Shown here one piece after another: positions 24,986 through 34,187 of a stretch of 41,927 nt of DNA. Where the stretch lies: contig JADGEC010000012.1 in NCBI GenBank assembly GCA_016744575.1, positions 5,217-47,143 of the forward strand, given 5' to 3'. The notes below the pieces were generated by a model. The model did no database searches. It had not been told where the DNA came from and was given only the letters and a program-made list of their open reading frames with translations. This DNA comes from Sulfurimonadaceae bacterium (GTDB taxonomy: Bacteria > Campylobacterota > Campylobacteria > Campylobacterales > Sulfurimonadaceae). Position 1 is the stretch's first letter; each line of letters begins with the position of its first letter. The position numbers and the translations under genes are program-made.

Positions 24986-27900
24986 CTAAAAAGAGCTTTT
25001 GATCTGCGCTTTATCCTCTGTCTCTCTCTTCTCAGTAACACGCTGATCTCGTTCTGGACGGATCTTATTCACCATCGCATAGAGTGTCGGTAGATAAAGC
25101 AGGTTGATAATAGTTCCCCAAAGTAGCCCAAAACCAAGTGAGATGGCCAGTGGTTGCATGATCTTTGCTTGACCCGTTGCAAAGAATATCAGTGTCGAAA
25201 GACCGATAAAAGTCGTGATAGAGGTGATGATGATCGGTCGCAGACGCTGTTTCGCACGTTTATAAAAGGCTTTGGTGTCGTGCGTCCCATGCAGGAAATC
25301 GAGCATGATGATACCATCATTGATCACGACTCCAGCAAGGCCAAGCATGCCTATGACCGATGGCATCGTGATGTGCATATCCATTATGAGATGACCAAAG
25401 AGCGCTCCGACAATAGAGAACGGGATGACTGAGAGGATCATCAACGCATATTTTATCTTTGGAAAGATAAGCAAGAGCAGTATCAGCATCAAAAACAGTG
25501 CCACACCGACCGCTCGAAGCATATCATCACGTAGCTGTTCGTTCTTCTCTTTCTCCCCAAGGATATCGACGACGATCCCGCTTGCTTCTATCTTCTCAAT
25601 AGCTGAGGAGAGTTGTGCCAGGACCTCACTTGAGGTGATCTTGCCTTTATTGATGTTCGCACTGACCGTTTTGACGATGTTACCGTTCTCTTTGACGATC
25701 ATCTCGTAATCTTTGACCTGAATAAAGTCTACTACCTCATCAAGCTGTATAAAGCGTCCATCTCCCAGAGGAAAGTCAAAATCTATCAACTTGGAGAGGT
25801 GGTCTTTATCGCTGAACTCTGTCGTGATCTCTATGACACCATCATCATCAAAACTCAATGCTTTACGATTACCAAGAAAATAACTACTTAAGGTCGATGC
25901 GACACGCCCCTCTGTCAAGCCAAGCTGCTCACCATAACTGTTGATCTTGATCTTGTACTCTGTCTTTCCATAACGGGCATTGTCTACGACCTCATTGACA
26001 TGCTCGATAGTAGCAAGTTCAGATTTCAGTGTCTTGACCGCTTCGACTACTGTCTCATCGTTACTGCCAAGTAGATTGATCTCGATCTCTGTCTTGATCA
26101 TTCCCACCTTACGCTCCATCAGAGCAAACTCTACAAAATCGTATTTCTCATAATACTTCTCCATGATTCCACGTACCCGTTCAGCTATCTCATAGGAGTA
26201 GAGTGTCCGTGTCTTGGTGGGATCATCAAACTCAAAAGAGAGATCGAGTATGGGATTGATATATTTGTTAACAAAATTGGTATCTACCATCTCATGCAGG
26301 TTCATGGTGATGAAGAACATATTACTACCGTCGACCCACTCCCGGGCGAGGTTCTTACGATTTCCACTGAGCTGTACGATACTGTCTATAAAGAGCTCCT
26401 CTTTATGCTCCAAGATCTCGGCAGTGATCTCTTCAGCGACAGCGTAAGTCGTCTCCAGCGAGGTATTGATGTTCAGCTTCCCTGTGACATAGAGTTTATC
26501 CGAGTCAAAAGAGGGAAAGAACTGAAAGTTCTGAACCTTCAGTACTCCAAATGTCATCAAAGGCACGATTATAAAGAACAGTAGCAAGGTGACTAGCTTA
26601 AAACTCAGCATCAGATGCAGTAGGCGCTCATAATGGCCTGTCAGCCAGGACCAGTCTCGCGACTTGCTCTTCTTTTGTAAAAAGGTCTTTGCATGTAGCG
26701 GCAGAAAGAAAAAACTTTCCAGCAGTGAGCCAAACAGGACCATGATGACCACTACAGGAATGAGTTTAATAAAGAGCCCCATCTCTCCACTAAGCATGAA
26801 CATCGGCATAAAGGCGACTACAGTAGTCAAGGTCGCCAAAGTGATCGGCAACATCACTTCCTGAACACCAGTCAATGCTGCATCAGCTGGCTTCATCCCC
26901 TCGTCGATATGCCGCTGGATGTTTTCCGACACCACTACCGCATCATCAACAGCTATACCCACGACCAGAATAGCCCCGATCAGCGAGACCAGGTTAAGAG
27001 AATACCCCATATGGTAGATAAAGATCAGTCCTATGATGAAAGAGAACGGTACCCCCATCGTCACTATCAGTGCTGTATTACGATTAATAAGCAGGTACAT
27101 GGTCAAGAAGATCAGGATCAGACCCAAAGTAAGATTGGAGATGATGATATCAAGACGGTTCTTTACCGGGACAGAGTTGTCATGATAAAGCTCGAAATCT
27201 ATATCTTGATACTGCTCATCATAACCCGCCCTCTTCTCTTTCATAGCTTTAGAGAGTTTAAACGAGTCTCCAGTCATATCCTTGGAGATACTCAGCGTCA
27301 ATGATTTTGTACCATTATAAGATGAGATGGTGACATCCTCAGGATGGTAGATCCTGACAGTAGCAATATCACTTAAATAGAGATAGCGCCCGCCTATACG
27401 CAGCAGTGTCTTCTCCCATGCCTCGACATCCTCTTTACCATTGACCGTAGAGACAAAGACAAACTGGTCCTTATCGTCGATGTTACCTATAGGGAAAGTG
27501 TAGGAGAGCTCTTTGATGGTGTTGATGACAGCTGAGGGGTCGAGTCCATACGCCTTAATAGTCTCCGCATCGATCTTTATCTCGATCTTCTTGTCCGAGT
27601 CCCCAAAGATAGCGACCTCACTGATATGCGGCATCTTTAAGATCTCACTCCGGATCTTCTTTGCTTCACCCAGCAGCTCATCGAAACCAACACTCTCTGA
27701 TGAGATAGCCAGTTTTATGAGATCACGATTATGATCGAGTAGTCTTGCGATGGGCTCTTCCATATCTGAGGGCAGATACTGTCGAACATTCGCGATAGAG
27801 TCTTTTACCTTATCAAGCACACGATCTGCGTCGGCATCCTCATCAAGCGAGAGGATAATACCAAACTTTCCAGGCATGATGACAGTGTCGATATCGCTGA

Positions 27901-28132
27901 CCCCTGTGACGGAACCTACATCGTCTTCGATGTCACGCACGGCCATCTTATCGAGTGTGGTAGCACTACTTCCTGCGTAACCTCCACCAATGGCGATCTT
28001 GTTGAGCATCATATCCGGAAAAAGTTCTTTGGGGATGTTGATGTAAGAGTAGATACCACTGACAAGTAAGAAGAGAAGTAGGACATGGTTTAGATGGGTG
28101 TTTTTCAGAAAAAAAGCTATCAATGTGTTCAT
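24986..28132 (-). CDS. RND-family efflux transporter (second tandem copy)
   Basis: 1048-residue inner-membrane proton-driven exporter. The pattern is RND-like: one N-terminal helix with L-F-P-D, a large periplasmic loop, a six-helix block with V-D-D-A-V-V-V in TM4 (the two Asp of the proton relay), a second loop, and a final six-helix block. In TM10 the position of the AcrB relay lysine reads Asn in V-I-N-D-G-I. Other RND branches, with V-V-N-D-S-type sequences, also lack this Lys. An AGGGT lies about six bases before the ATG. It is closely similar along its whole length to the upstream RND gene, so the two arose by duplication. Substrate unknown. It has its own copy of the promoter block at 28145-28202. 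Confidence 0.92.
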   Translation of the reverse strand: MNTLIAFFLKNTHLNHVLLLFLLVSGIYSYINIPKELFPDMMLNKIAIGGGYAGSSATTLDKMAVRDIEDDVGSVTGVSDIDTVIMPGKFGIILSLDEDADADRVLDKVKDSIANVRQYLPSDMEEPIARLLDHNRDLIKLAISSESVGFDELLGEAKKIRSEILKMPHISEVAIFGDSDKKIEIKIDAETIKAYGLDPSAVINTIKELSYTFPIGNIDDKDQFVFVSTVNGKEDVEAWEKTLLRIGGRYLYLSDIATVRIYHPEDVTISSYNGTKSLTLSISKDMTGDSFKLSKAMKEKRAGYDEQYQDIDFELYHDNSVPVKNRLDIIISNLTLGLILIFLTMYLLINRNTALIVTMGVPFSFIIGLIFIYHMGYSLNLVSLIGAILVVGIAVDDAVVVSENIQRHIDEGMKPADAALTGVQEVMLPITLATLTTVVAFMPMFMLSGEMGLFIKLIPVVVIMVLFGSLLESFFFLPLHAKTFLQKKSKSRDWSWLTGHYERLLHLMLSFKLVTLLLFFIIVPLMTFGVLKVQNFQFFPSFDSDKLYVTGKLNINTSLETTYAVAEEITAEILEHKEELFIDSIVQLSGNRKNLAREWVDGSNMFFITMNLHEMVDTNFVNKYINPILDLSFEFDDPTKTRTLYSYEIAERVRGIMEKYYEKYDFVEFALMERKVGMIKTEIEINLLGSNDETVVEAVKTLKSELATIEHVNEVVDNARYGKTEYKIKINSYGEQLGLTEGRVASTLSSYFLGNRKALSFDDDGVIEITTEFSDKDHLSKLIDFDFPLGDGRFIQLDEVVDFIQVKDYEMIVKENGNIVKTVSANINKGKITSSEVLAQLSSAIEKIEASGIVVDILGEKEKNEQLRDDMLRAVGVALFLMLILLLLIFPKIKYALMILSVIPFSIVGALFGHLIMDMHITMPSVIGMLGLAGVVINDGIIMLDFLHGTHDTKAFYKRAKQRLRPIIITSITTFIGLSTLIFFATGQAKIMQPLAISLGFGLLWGTIINLLYLPTLYAMVNKIRPERDQRVTEKRETEDKAQIKSSF

Positions 28133-28144
28133 ACATACCCTATC

Positions 28145-28202
28145 GCATTCAAAATGACAGTATACTCGGTATTTGCTAGGTATTGATAAACAAAGAATCG
28201 AT
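28145..28202 (-). promoter_or_regulatory. Promoter block of the second RND gene (shared with the first)
   Basis: On the minus strand this block runs from ATCGAT through the palindrome AGTATACT (28159-28166) to GAATGC. It matches the block before the first RND gene (31498-31545) except for point changes and an extra 11 bp that repeats AATACC. TATACT may be a -10 hexamer. The conserved upstream part may be a -35 or a regulator site. Confidence 0.5.
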
Positions 28203-28284
28203 TTTTATCTAATGATCTTCAGATGACTCTAAAAAGGACTTTTTGAAGTACCATTGATCTAAGATGGCAAACGAACAAGCACCC

Positions 28285-28356
28285 CTCTTATGCTTTGAAA
28301 TAGCATAGAACAGACCTGCTCCGGGTCGCTTATCTCAAACTTTCGTCATCTAATAT
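28285..28356. repeat. Dispersed intergenic repeat, copy 1
   Basis: Lies between the two RND genes. It shares AAGCACCC, TCTTA, a GCATAGAA hairpin arm, CCTGG-like and AAACT/TCATC blocks with 32559-32644 in the same order, at roughly two-thirds identity by eye. It contains the hairpin TATGCT-(7)-AGCATA at about 28290-28308 and GACC/GGTC at about 28313-28326. Function unknown. Confidence 0.4.
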
Positions 28357-31300
28357 TTATTCGCTTAGATCAATCGTATTAAAAGGGCCCTTATTCTTTT
28401 GTCCATCAGGCTCGATCTTGTTTACCATCGCGTAGAGAGTCGGTAGATACAGCAAGTTTATAACGGTTCCCCACAGCAGTCCAAATCCGAGTGCTATAGC
28501 CAATGGCTGCATCACCTTTGCCTGACCAGTCGCAAAGAAGATCAACGTAGAGAGGCCGATAAACGTAGTGACCGATGTGATGATGATCGGTCGCATACGC
28601 TGTTTCGCTCGTTTATAAAAGGCCTTAGTATCATGCGTCCCATGCAGGAAATCAAGCATGAGTATCCCATCATTGATCACGACTCCGGCAAGGCCAAGCA
28701 TACCGATGACCGAGGGCATCGTGATGTTCATATCCATGATAAGATGACCCAGCAGTGCTCCAAAGATAGATAAAGGTATCACTGAGAGGAGCATCAAAGC
28801 ATATTTTATCTTTGGAAAGATGACCAGTAATAAGATCATCATCAAAAACAGTGCTGTCCCTACGGCATTTATCATATCGTCTCTCAGACGCTCACTCTGC
28901 TCCTGTTCACCATGGATCTCGACAGTGACTCCCTGTACCTCGATCTCTTTTATTGTCGATGCCAATCCTGACATGACTTTAGAAGCAGTAGTATTGGCTT
29001 TATCTATGTTGGCACGCACTGTCTTGACGATGTTACCATCACTTTTAAACATCACCTCATGATCTCTGCTCTGGAAAATATCGACCACCTCATCAAGCTT
29101 GACAAAGCGACCGTCATCTAAAGCAAGTTCAAAGTCCGTCAGTCTATTTAGATCATCCTTATCGCTAAAGAGCGTTGTGATCTCAATGGTCCCCTCATCA
29201 TCAAAACTCATCGCTTTTCGATTACCAAGGAAATAACTGCTCAAGGTCGACGCGACATACCCTTCACTCAAGCCAAGTCGCTCTCCATAACTGTTTATCC
29301 CTATCTTATACTCACTCTTGCCATAGTTCAGACCATCGACTACCTCTGTCACATCATCAATAGACTCCAGAGAAGAGCTTAACGCTTTCACGGCGCTTTC
29401 TATCTTGTCAACAGTGTTACCATGCAGGTCTATGTCTATATCTGTACTTATGATCCCGATATTTTGAGACATGACGCCTAACTCGTCAAAGTGGTACTTA
29501 CCCTTATACTTCTGTACGGTCTCACGTAACTTGTTCTCGATCTCATAAGAGAAGAGTCTCCGTGTTTTATCTTGATCGTCAAAGTCGAAAGAGAGATCGA
29601 GGATGGGATTGATATACCTGTTCACAAAATTGGTATCGACCATCTCTTCAAGCGTGATCGTATGATAGAACATATTACTCCCATCTACCCAATCTCCCGC
29701 AAGGTCTTTACGAAACCCATTGATCTGCCAGACATTTTTAATTGCAAGCTCTTCTTTGTGTCTTAAGATGTCGGCTGTGATCTCCTGAGCAATGAGATAA
29801 CTTGAGGCTAGCGAGGTATTGACATTTAGTTTTCCAGTGATCAAGATCGTATCGGTATCATGCTTGGGGAAAAACTGAAAATGCTGTACCTGATATAATC
29901 CGAACGTCATCATTGGGAGAACAATAAAGAAAAAAAGTAGTGTTCTCTTCTTATAAGTAAGCATCTTATGAAGTAGCCGCTCATAATGATCAGACATCCG
30001 ACTCCAGTCACGAGAAGTAGCTCCTCTCTTTAAAGAGTTCTTGGCATGTAGGGGTAAGAATAGAAAGCTTTCAAGTAGTGAACCAAATAAGACAAGGATG
30101 ACAACGACCGGGATCAACTGCATGAAGCGCATCGTCTCACCACTTAACATAAACATCGGGATAAATGCAGCCACCGTAGTCAAAGTCGCCAAAGTCACCG
30201 GCACTATCATCTCTTTGGTACCCGTCATAGCCGCATCGTATGGCGCCATCCCTTCATCGATATGGCGCTGGATGTTCTCCGACACGACAACCGCATCATC
30301 TACCGCGATCCCCACTACCAAGATGGCTCCGATCAGCGAGATCAGGTTGAGCGAATAACCCATATGGTAGATGAATATAAGACCTATTATAAAAGAAAAC
30401 GGCACTCCAACTGTCACGATGATAGCTGTTTGCCGATTGATAAGTAGATACATCGTAAAAAAGATCAGTATCAGCCCTAAAGTAAGATTGGAGATGATGA
30501 CATCGAGACGCTCTTTCACAGGGACAGAAGTATCATGAAAAAGTTCTAGATCGATATCCTGGTACTGACTGGCATAAGCTTTTGTCTTCTCCTGCAAGAG
30601 TTGCGATAACTTGAACGCATCTGCACGCTTATCTTTTAAGACCTTGAGAGTCAACGTCCTTTTGCCGTTAAACGATGAGAGGATACTATCTTCAGGATGA
30701 TGGATGTTGACAGTGGCAATATCATGAAGATACAGATGCTTCTCACCTATGCGTAGCCGTGTCTCCTCCCAGGCATCAGCATCTTTTTTACCATTTACAG
30801 TCGAGATGAATATAGCGTTGTGCTCATCATCGATATCACCTATGGGGAAAGTGTATGAGAGCTCTTTTATTGTCCGTATGACATCTGATGGATCAAGAGC
30901 ATAAGCTTTTAACGCTTCAGCATCTATCTCGATCTGGATCTTCTTATCTGACTCTCCAAAGATCTCTACGGCACTAATATGCGGTATCTTTAAAATATCA
31001 CTTCGGATCTTTTTGGCTTCTACCAACAAAGCCTCAAACCCTATCTTCTCTGATGATATCGCCAACTTGATAAAGAGAGGGTTGTCATCTGAGAGACTAG
31101 CGATGGGTTCATGCATGTCTGCTGGTAAGTACTGACGGACATTGACCAGAGCATCTTTGACTCGCTCTAGGACTCCAACTGCCTCACTATCATCCTCAAG
31201 GCTAAGTCCGATGACAAATGTACCTGACCTGACAACACTGTCAATGCTCTTAACACCATTGACAAGTCCTACACTATCTTCTATCTGGCGAACCGCCATC

Positions 31301-31485
31301 TTGTCCAGTGACACGGCACTGACTCCATTATAAGCACCAGTCACCATGATCTTTTTGACAGCGACATCAGGAAATAGTTCTTTTGGAATATTGATATAAG
31401 AGTAGATACCACTTAAGAGAACAAAGAGAAGTAAGAGGTGGTTTAGATGGGTGTTTTTCAGGAAAAACGCTATTGTTGTGTTCAT
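28357..31485 (-). CDS. RND-family efflux transporter (first tandem copy)
   Basis: 1042 residues from the ATG at 31485. This start matches the start of the paralogue exactly (M-N-T-x-I-A-F-F-L-K-N) and has AGGGA upstream. A longer frame back to 31596 would run into cheV and is rejected. It has the same topology as the neighbouring copy: the V-D-D-A-V-V-V relay pair in TM4, and I-N-D-G in TM10 in place of the AcrB lysine. Both large periplasmic loops have diverged more than the membrane parts, which suggests different substrates. There is no own adaptor gene; the adaptor and TolC-like genes follow the second RND copy. It is divergent from cheV, with a shared 109-bp promoter region. Confidence 0.92.
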   Translation of the reverse strand: MNTTIAFFLKNTHLNHLLLLFVLLSGIYSYINIPKELFPDVAVKKIMVTGAYNGVSAVSLDKMAVRQIEDSVGLVNGVKSIDSVVRSGTFVIGLSLEDDSEAVGVLERVKDALVNVRQYLPADMHEPIASLSDDNPLFIKLAISSEKIGFEALLVEAKKIRSDILKIPHISAVEIFGESDKKIQIEIDAEALKAYALDPSDVIRTIKELSYTFPIGDIDDEHNAIFISTVNGKKDADAWEETRLRIGEKHLYLHDIATVNIHHPEDSILSSFNGKRTLTLKVLKDKRADAFKLSQLLQEKTKAYASQYQDIDLELFHDTSVPVKERLDVIISNLTLGLILIFFTMYLLINRQTAIIVTVGVPFSFIIGLIFIYHMGYSLNLISLIGAILVVGIAVDDAVVVSENIQRHIDEGMAPYDAAMTGTKEMIVPVTLATLTTVAAFIPMFMLSGETMRFMQLIPVVVILVLFGSLLESFLFLPLHAKNSLKRGATSRDWSRMSDHYERLLHKMLTYKKRTLLFFFIVLPMMTFGLYQVQHFQFFPKHDTDTILITGKLNVNTSLASSYLIAQEITADILRHKEELAIKNVWQINGFRKDLAGDWVDGSNMFYHTITLEEMVDTNFVNRYINPILDLSFDFDDQDKTRRLFSYEIENKLRETVQKYKGKYHFDELGVMSQNIGIISTDIDIDLHGNTVDKIESAVKALSSSLESIDDVTEVVDGLNYGKSEYKIGINSYGERLGLSEGYVASTLSSYFLGNRKAMSFDDEGTIEITTLFSDKDDLNRLTDFELALDDGRFVKLDEVVDIFQSRDHEVMFKSDGNIVKTVRANIDKANTTASKVMSGLASTIKEIEVQGVTVEIHGEQEQSERLRDDMINAVGTALFLMMILLLVIFPKIKYALMLLSVIPLSIFGALLGHLIMDMNITMPSVIGMLGLAGVVINDGILMLDFLHGTHDTKAFYKRAKQRMRPIIITSVTTFIGLSTLIFFATGQAKVMQPLAIALGFGLLWGTVINLLYLPTLYAMVNKIEPDGQKNKGPFNTIDLSE

Positions 31486-31497
31486 ATATTCCCTGTA

Positions 31498-31545
31498 GCA
31501 TTCAAAGATGACAGTATACTCGGTATTGATATATAAAGTATCGAT
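31498..31545 (-). promoter_or_regulatory. Promoter block of the first RND gene
   Basis: The minus strand has ATCGAT, TATCAATACC, the palindrome AGTATACT (31513-31520) and TTTGAATGC before the start codon. The same series, with 11 bp inserted, precedes the second RND gene. Conservation in non-coding DNA between paralogues points to a functional promoter or operator. The cheV promoter must lie in the same 109 bp. Confidence 0.5.
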
Positions 31546-31594
31546 ATTAACCACAATTTCGCTATGATTATCACATATAAACACAAGGAATCCC

Positions 31595-32545
31595 ATGTCA
31601 CTGCTTGATCATGTCGATGCGGCAACCAATCTAGCCAAGAACAATGAGCTTCAACTGCTTGTCTTCAAAGTAGATGATACGGATGCAAGTTCCTATTATG
31701 CCATCAATGTCTTCAAGACGAGAGAGGTCGTCGAAGCTTCGAGACACCACATCACACAGCTCCCTTCAGCCCATCCTCTGCTGGAAGGAACAATAGTACT
31801 CCGTGGTACCCAGATCCCTATCTTGAACCTTCCCAACTGGCTAGACATAGCGCTTACTCCTGCGAAGATAAAAAAATCCAACATCCTCATCTGTGATTTC
31901 AACGGTATCCTTATCGGTCTACGTATCATGTATGCTTTTCGGGTCATCAAGCGTAACTGGTCAGAGATGAACGCACCAGATAGTTATCGAATGGGTGAAG
32001 AAGGTCTGGTCATGAACGACACTCGCCTGGAAGATGGTAGTCTATGTCTTATCCTTGATTATGAGAAACTGCTCGCCGACGTCATTCCTCAGGCTATGGT
32101 CGACCCGAAACTCTCACCATCTAATATCGCTAATGCCACTATTCCTGAAAGACTACATAATGGGACTGTACTCATAGCTGAAGACTCAAAGACAGCGCAA
32201 CGACATCTACGTCAGATATTTGAGAACTCAAAGATACGGTATCAGATATTTGACAATGGGAAACTGCTCATCGACCATATCTTTGCTATGCCTGACCCAA
32301 GCATCATCCCTGCGATAATCACTGACATCGAGATGCCTGAGATGTCAGGTTTCACCGTCTTGCAAAAGCTCAAAGCCGATAGCAGCACACAGGATATACC
32401 AGTGATAGTCAACAGTTCCATGACCGGTGATAACAACAAACGTGAAGCAAAACAGCTTGGAGCAGATGGTTTTATAGATAAGACGAAGAGTCACGACATC
32501 CTCCCTCTTATCATCAAAGTGATGAGTGATGCTCAAGAGAGCTGA
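31595..32545 (+). CDS. cheV: Chemotaxis protein CheV (CheW-REC)
   Basis: 316 residues. The CheW-like domain (about 15-165) couples receptors to the kinase CheA. The receiver domain (about 190-316) has acidic residues E196 and D197 and phospho-acceptor D244 in I-I-T-D-I-E-M-P-E-M-S-G. Phosphorylation by CheA is expected to modulate receptor coupling or adaptation; several CheV copies are common in Campylobacterota. An AAGGAA a few bases before the ATG supports the start. It stands alone, divergent from the RND genes, with no other chemotaxis gene in the window. Confidence 0.94.
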   Translation: MSLLDHVDAATNLAKNNELQLLVFKVDDTDASSYYAINVFKTREVVEASRHHITQLPSAHPLLEGTIVLRGTQIPILNLPNWLDIALTPAKIKKSNILICDFNGILIGLRIMYAFRVIKRNWSEMNAPDSYRMGEEGLVMNDTRLEDGSLCLILDYEKLLADVIPQAMVDPKLSPSNIANATIPERLHNGTVLIAEDSKTAQRHLRQIFENSKIRYQIFDNGKLLIDHIFAMPDPSIIPAIITDIEMPEMSGFTVLQKLKADSSTQDIPVIVNSSMTGDNNKREAKQLGADGFIDKTKSHDILPLIIKVMSDAQES

Positions 32546-32853
32546 TCCCCGCTAGAAAAAGCACCCTCTTACTCTTTCATCCTATACTATGAGATGGCAT
32601 AGAAATGCCCTATCCTGGATCATTCGTCTTAAACTATTTCATCCCTTACTTATCTCATCTTAGTCAATAGTATTGCTTGCACTCTATTCTTTTATCTTTC
32701 CACTAAGAAATGCCAAGACAATATAAGGTGACTACGCTATTTTTGGGATCTCAAAAGTGATGTTCATGCAGTATGTACGATAAAGAGTAAGGGAAGTCGG
32801 AAGATCGCCAAAGCACCAACTTGGTGCCTTGGGCAAAAAGTAGGGCTTGAAGC
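32546..32853. other. Intergenic region between cheV and oadB (convergent ends)
   Basis: About 308 bp with no credible gene. It holds copy 2 of the dispersed repeat (32559-32644), a strong hairpin at about 32808-32834 (GCACCAA/TTGGTGC core, flanked by GCC/GGC), and the possible oadB terminator at 32835-32856. Confidence 0.5.
32559..32644. repeat. Dispersed intergenic repeat, copy 2
   Basis: Matches 28285-28356 in ordered blocks (AAGCACCC, TCTTA, GCATAGAA, CCTGG, AAACT, TCATC) with a 10-bp length difference near the middle. It holds a small hairpin GGCAT-AGAA-ATGCC at about 32595-32608, in the same place as the hairpin of copy 1. Confidence 0.4.
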
Positions 32854-32856
32854 CTA
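32835..32856 (-). terminator. Possible intrinsic terminator of oadGAB
   Basis: On the minus strand the hairpin AGGCTTCAAGCCCT overlaps the oadB stop codon and is followed by AC and five T. The stem is short (4-5 bp with a bulge). The larger hairpin beyond may help. Confidence 0.4.
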
Positions 32857-34182
32857 GTTGTTGAAGATAGAGAGAAGTACACCGGCCGCGACTGCAGAAC
32901 CGATGACACCTGCGACGTTTGGACCCATAGCATGCATAAGCAGCATATTGGTTCGGTCATACTCCATACCGACTTTGTTTGAGACACGTGCTGCCATCGG
33001 GACAGCAGAGACACCAGCTGAACCGATCAGCGGGTTGACTTTGTGACCTGGGAACATGTTCATGATCTTCGCCATGATGACACCAGCTGCCGTACCTGCA
33101 GAGAACGCAACGATACCAAGTGCCAGAATACCCAAGGTATCTGCTACAAGGAACTGATCTGCTGCCAGTTTTGAACCGACACCAAGACCAAGGAAGATCG
33201 TGACGATGTTGATCAATGCGTTCTGAAGTGTATCAGAAAGACGATCGACGACGCCTGACTCTTTCAAGAAGTTACCGAACATAAACGCACCGATAAGTGG
33301 TGTCGCATCAGGTAGGACCAAGATAGCCAACGAAAGTACCATGACTGGGAAGACCAACTTCTCAAGACGTGACACGTGACGTAAAGTCGTCATCTTGATC
33401 TTACGTTCAGCGTCCGTAGTCAACGCTCTCATAATAGGAGGCTGGATGATCGGGACCATCGCCATATATGAGTACGAAGCGACTGCGATAGCACCAAGTA
33501 GTTCTGGCGCCAACGCTGTCGCGATAAAGATCGAGGTCGGGCCATCAGCACCACCGATGATCGAGATCGCAGAAGCCTGCTGGATCGTAAAATCAAATAC
33601 ATCTGTGTACTGTGACAGTGCTACCGCACCGACGAGTGTACCAAAGATACCAAACTGTGCAGCCCCACCAAGCAGTGCTGTCTTCGGGTTCGAGAGCAGT
33701 GGACCGAAATCGGTCATCGCCCCAACACCCATGAAGATGATAATAGGGAAGAGCTCATTCGAGAGTCCTGCCGCATAGATGACACCCAAAAAGCCGTGTG
33801 GCCCAGCGATCTCGGCGATAGGGATGTTCGCCAACAGACCACCAAAACCAATTGGCAGCAGCAGCAGTGGTTCGAAACCTTTTCTGATCGCTAGCCAAAA
33901 CATCAAGAACGTGATCAAGATCATGATGACACGTCCCCAGCTTTTATGGAAATCGCTCATGTGCTGACCGGTCGCACTTAGCTCTTCAGGATCAGGACTT
34001 ACCAAGGCGACAATACCTGTCGACTTTAGAAAGTTACCTACCATCTCGCCCATAGTCTGAGACTTATATGTCTCTTCTTTATGAGTAGACATAGCCTCTA
34101 CAGGAGCTGCAGAAGCCATCAATGATGAAACAGCTCCAAAAAGCATCAGAGCCGCTAAAAGTTTAAGGATAAAGTTTCTCAT
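32854..34182 (-). CDS. oadB: Sodium-pumping oxaloacetate decarboxylase, beta subunit (OadB)
   Basis: 442-residue membrane carboxybiotin decarboxylase that couples CO2 release to Na+ export. Family segments are visible: [22 protein letters not shown], and L-G-L-G-V-G-S-K near 315-325. Many hydrophobic helices are present. Compared with the typical subunit it has an N-terminal extension of some 60 residues. This begins with a signal-like helix (1-25, ending A-S-A-A) and a polar stretch before the first conserved helix. It follows oadA after 5 bp and is last in oadG-oadA-oadB. A possible terminator overlaps its stop codon. Confidence 0.93.
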   Translation of the reverse strand: MRNFILKLLAALMLFGAVSSLMASAAPVEAMSTHKEETYKSQTMGEMVGNFLKSTGIVALVSPDPEELSATGQHMSDFHKSWGRVIMILITFLMFWLAIRKGFEPLLLLPIGFGGLLANIPIAEIAGPHGFLGVIYAAGLSNELFPIIIFMGVGAMTDFGPLLSNPKTALLGGAAQFGIFGTLVGAVALSQYTDVFDFTIQQASAISIIGGADGPTSIFIATALAPELLGAIAVASYSYMAMVPIIQPPIMRALTTDAERKIKMTTLRHVSRLEKLVFPVMVLSLAILVLPDATPLIGAFMFGNFLKESGVVDRLSDTLQNALINIVTIFLGLGVGSKLAADQFLVADTLGILALGIVAFSAGTAAGVIMAKIMNMFPGHKVNPLIGSAGVSAVPMAARVSNKVGMEYDRTNMLLMHAMGPNVAGVIGSAVAAGVLLSIFNN

Positions 34183-34187
34183 AGGTA

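Noticed and set aside
31486-31596. Longer start for the first RND gene reaching 31596
   Set aside because: It would overlap the promoter and start of divergent cheV; the ATG at 31485 matches the paralogue and has a ribosome site.
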